Positions 6,841 to 8,570 of a DNA stretch of 8,570 nt are shown here, one piece after another. The DNA lies in NCBI GenBank assembly GCA_002317245.1, contig DCIU01000054.1:1-8570 (forward strand), read 5' to 3'. The notes below the pieces were generated by a model. That model did no database searches, was not told the origin of the DNA, and saw nothing but the letters and a program-made list of their open reading frames with translations. This DNA is from Lachnospiraceae bacterium UBA1718. GTDB lineage: Bacteria; Bacillota; Clostridia; Lachnospirales; Lachnospiraceae. The stretch's first letter is position 1; each line of letters opens with the position of its first letter. A program made the position numbers and the translations under genes.

Positions 6841-7287
6841 CTATTCCTTCGCTCTTATTCTTACATGGTGAACACCCTTTTTGTTCTCCATGTTTTCAAT
6901 CATCTGTGATACATCTCCAGTATTCTCAAGAATCTGAATACTGAGGGTAAGACTTGCTACTCCATTAATGGGAATACTCTGATGGATGGTAAGTATATTG
7001 CCACCAAACTCTGCTATCAGCTTAAGTACCTCTGACAGTAGTCCGGGCTCATCATCCATGTTGAATGTCACCGTAATTGTAGTACCCTGGGCATTCTCAT
7101 GGAATCTGAAGATATCATCCTTGTACTTGTAATATGAACTTCTGCTTATTCCAACCTGATCGGTTGCCTCTGCTACACTTAATGCTTTTTCAGATTCAAT
7201 TAGGCGCTTGGCCTCCACTACCTTAAGCAATACTTCAGGTAATGCTCTCTGCTTCACAATAAAATAGCTGGATGATTCTTTTTCCAT
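6841..7287 (-). CDS. pheB: ACT domain-containing protein, PheB family (UPF0735)
   Basis: 148 residues from the ATG at 7287. An N-terminal helix-turn-helix-like segment (about 36-57: LSVAEATDQVGISRSSYYKYK) is followed by one ACT domain (about 70-147: ITVTFNMDDEPGLLSEVLKLIAEFG, then LTIHQSIPINGVASLTLSI). B. subtilis PheB has the same layout and length, beginning shortly before the equivalent of YFIVKQRALPE. Longer reading from an ATG at 7326 adds 13 residues with no family counterpart and falls inside the repeat, so I reject it. The ACT fold suggests binding of an amino acid, and the DNA-binding-like half suggests a regulator; no biochemical role is established as far as I know. As first gene before hom it could sense threonine or another product and control this operon (inference). 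The ribosome site GAGGG is far from the ATG and lies in a hairpin. Confidence 0.85.
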   Translation of the reverse strand: MEKESSSYFIVKQRALPEVLLKVVEAKRLIESEKALSVAEATDQVGISRSSYYKYKDDIFRFHENAQGTTITVTFNMDDEPGLLSEVLKLIAEFGGNILTIHQSIPINGVASLTLSIQILENTGDVSQMIENMENKKGVHHVRIRAKE

Positions 7288-7292
7288 TTTAT

Positions 7293-7307
7293 CGCAGTCC
7301 CTCTGCG
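7293..7307 (-). promoter_or_regulatory. Hairpin presenting the ribosome site of the PheB-like gene
   Basis: On the minus strand CGCAG pairs with CTGCG around the loop AGGGA. The loop and one stem base carry the only Shine-Dalgarno-like sequence (GAGGG) for the ATG at 7287. Linear spacing is about 11-12 bases; folding would shorten it. It may set or modulate translation of the first gene in the operon. Confidence 0.4.
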
Positions 7308-7352
7308 GCGAACACCTGTCTTTCATTGTCCGTGTATTGCGAACAACTGTCT
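7308..7352 (-). repeat. Direct repeat pair in the operon leader
   Basis: AGACAGTTGTTCGC (7352 to 7339) and AGACAGGTGTTCGC (7321 to 7308) on the minus strand agree in 13 of 14 bases and start 31 bases apart, close to three DNA turns. Both lie just after the expected transcription start (about 7359). Possible roles are an operator for a dimeric regulator, an RNA element, or part of a dispersed intergenic repeat. Confidence 0.6.
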
Positions 7353-7365
7353 GTCACCAAGGGAT

Positions 7366-7394
7366 AGTTTAGCACATATACATAGTTTGGGCAA
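7366..7394 (-). promoter_or_regulatory. SigA-type promoter of the pheB-hom-apgM-lysC operon
   Basis: On the minus strand TTGCCC (7389-7394), a 17-base spacer, and TAAACT (7366-7371) preceded by TGC, which makes an extended -10. It lies between the glyA terminator and the operon. The leader, about 70 bases, is too short for a lysine, SAM or T-box element. Confidence 0.65.
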
Positions 7395-7428
7395 GCATAA
7401 TTTGTGTATTTTTTACATATAATTGCAC

Positions 7429-7463
7429 AAAAAAGGCAGATATCCGAATATCGAATATCTGCC
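7429..7463 (-). terminator. Rho-independent terminator of glyA
   Basis: On the minus strand GGCAGATATTCG pairs with CGGATATCTGCC (one T-G wobble) around ATATT, followed by six T. It starts 22 bases after the glyA stop and separates glyA from the threonine operon. Confidence 0.93.
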
Positions 7464-7485
7464 TGATAATCAGTTTACTAAATTA

Positions 7486-8570
7486 CTAGATAAGTGGGTA
7501 CTTGTCAGTAAGTGTCTTAACGATAGCCTTAGCCTCCTCGACACCAGCCTCACCCTTCTTAACTACAAGGGAGATAGCCTCTGCAATCTGATCCATATCC
7601 TCTGTATTCATGCCTCTGCTTGTAACAGCAGCTGTACCAAGACGAACACCTGATGTTACGAATGGCTTCTGAGGATCATTAGGAACTGTGTTCTTGTTAG
7701 CTGTAATGTGAGCCTGATCAAGAAGCTTCTCAATCTCCTTACCCGTAAGTCCCTGTGGACGAAGGTCAAGGAGCATAAGGTGGTTATCTGTACCACCAGA
7801 TACAATGCTTAAGCCTCTGCTTAAGAGTCCGTTAGCAAGTGCCTGAGCGTTGTCAATGATACCCTTACCATAAGCCTTGAACTCTGGTGAAAGAGCTTCC
7901 TTGAAGCATACTGCCTTAGCTGCGATAACGTGCATTAAAGGACCACCCTGAATACCAGGGAAGATAGCCTTATTGAAGTTATACTTATCAGCAGCTTCCT
8001 GATTGCACATAATCATACCACCACGTGGTCCACGAAGTGTCTTATGTGTTGTTGTTGTAACAACATCTGCGTATGGGAATGGGCTCTCATGGTAACCACT
8101 AGCAACAAGACCAGCGATATGAGCGATATCTACCATAAGTACTGCTCCAACCTTGTCACAGATCTCTCTGAATCTCTTGAAGTCAATCTTACGAGCGTAA
8201 GCTGAAGCACCAGCAACAATCATCTTAGGCTTGCACTCAAGAGCGATTCTCTCTACTTCATCATAATCTATAAATCCATCATCATTAACTCCGTAATGTA
8301 CACAGTTGAAGTACTTACCTGACATATTAACTGGTGAACCGTGTGAGAGGTGTCCGCCGTGATCAAGGTTCATACCCATGAATGTGTCGCCTGGCTCAAG
8401 TACTGCGAAGAATACAGCCATATTAGCCTGTGCACCAGAATGAGGCTGAACGTTAACATAGTCACAGTGGAATAATTCCTTAGCTCTCTCTCTAGCAAGC
8501 TCCTCAACTACGTCTACGCAGTCACAACCGCCATAATATCTCTTACCTGGATAACCCTCTGCATACTTAT
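7486..8570 (-). CDS. glyA: Serine hydroxymethyltransferase, C-terminal ~360 residues (5' end beyond window)
   Basis: Interconverts L-serine plus tetrahydrofolate with glycine plus 5,10-methylenetetrahydrofolate; cytoplasmic and PLP-dependent. The frame is open to the right edge: the first residues read KYAEGYPGKRYYGGCDCVD, so about 50 N-terminal residues and the promoter are missing. An internal Met at 8421 (MAVFF) is not the start, because the frame continues upstream through VNVQPHSGAQAN. Family marks are the substrate loop HLSHGS, VDIAHIAGLVA (Asp for the PLP ring nitrogen) and TTTTHKTLRGPRGG, whose Lys (8041-8043) forms the PLP Schiff base. The protein ends in the normal place for a roughly 410-residue enzyme. 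It is followed by its own terminator and so is not part of the downstream hom operon. Confidence 0.96.
   Translation of the reverse strand, partial: KYAEGYPGKRYYGGCDCVDVVEELARERAKELFHCDYVNVQPHSGAQANMAVFFAVLEPGDTFMGMNLDHGGHLSHGSPVNMSGKYFNCVHYGVNDDGFIDYDEVERIALECKPKMIVAGASAYARKIDFKRFREICDKVGAVLMVDIAHIAGLVASGYHESPFPYADVVTTTTHKTLRGPRGGMIMCNQEAADKYNFNKAIFPGIQGGPLMHVIAAKAVCFKEALSPEFKAYGKGIIDNAQALANGLLSRGLSIVSGGTDNHLMLLDLRPQGLTGKEIEKLLDQAHITANKNTVPNDPQKPFVTSGVRLGTAAVTSRGMNTEDMDQIAEAISLVVKKGEAGVEEAKAIVKTLTDKYPLI

Noticed and set aside
7288..7326. Thirteen-residue N-terminal extension of the PheB-like protein from an ATG at 7326
   Set aside because: The extension comes from the leader repeat and hairpin, and the family begins at about the 7287 ATG.
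7486..8421. Reading glyA as a complete 311-residue protein from the Met at 8421
   Set aside because: The frame continues to the window edge through highly conserved SHMT sequence, so this Met is internal.
1..8570. CRISPR arrays, tRNA or rRNA genes, insertion sequences, phage or defence genes
   Set aside because: No repeat-spacer pattern, cloverleaf, transposase or other such signature was seen on either strand.

Overview
The window looks like chromosomal DNA from a low-to-moderate GC Clostridia, most likely Lachnospiraceae. The reasons are SigA-type promoters, strong AGGAGG ribosome sites, U-tailed hairpin terminators, and a protein style typical of that family: a clostridial aspartokinase, a PheB-type ACT protein, a membrane-anchored GH3-like protein and a 7TM/PAS sensor. 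This placement is inference from the proteins. Every gene I can support lies on the minus strand, so the window reads in transcription order from its right end to its left end.

Right end (8570 to 7429): the C-terminal ~360 residues of serine hydroxymethyltransferase (glyA), closed by a strong terminator. Then comes a threonine/aspartate-family operon (7394 to 3024): a SigA promoter, a leader with a 14-base direct repeat and a small hairpin over the ribosome site, then an ACT/HTH PheB-like protein, homoserine dehydrogenase (hom), an archaeal-type phosphoglycerate mutase homologue that most likely serves as the homoserine kinase, and aspartokinase (lysC), ended by a textbook terminator. The genes are 10 to 19 bases apart. 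Together they cover aspartate to aspartyl phosphate, and aspartate semialdehyde to O-phosphohomoserine; asd and thrC are not here. Glycine/serine metabolism (glyA) sits next door but is transcriptionally separate.

Middle (3023 to 2431): a 590-base stretch without a protein gene. It holds the most interesting item: a near-consensus promoter with an A/T-rich upstream tract, followed by about 310 bases of structured, purine-rich sequence that ends in its own intrinsic terminator. It resembles an abundant independent non-coding RNA, or a terminator-controlled leader. I could not match it to any RNA family I know. A second promoter then drives the next gene.

Left end (2430 to 1): a membrane-anchored GH3-family (NagZ-like) protein with a long Ala/Glu-rich stalk and a degenerate active site, followed 19 bases later by the start of a seven-helix membrane sensor with a PAS domain, cut by the window edge. 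The pair may form an extracytoplasmic sensing unit (inference).
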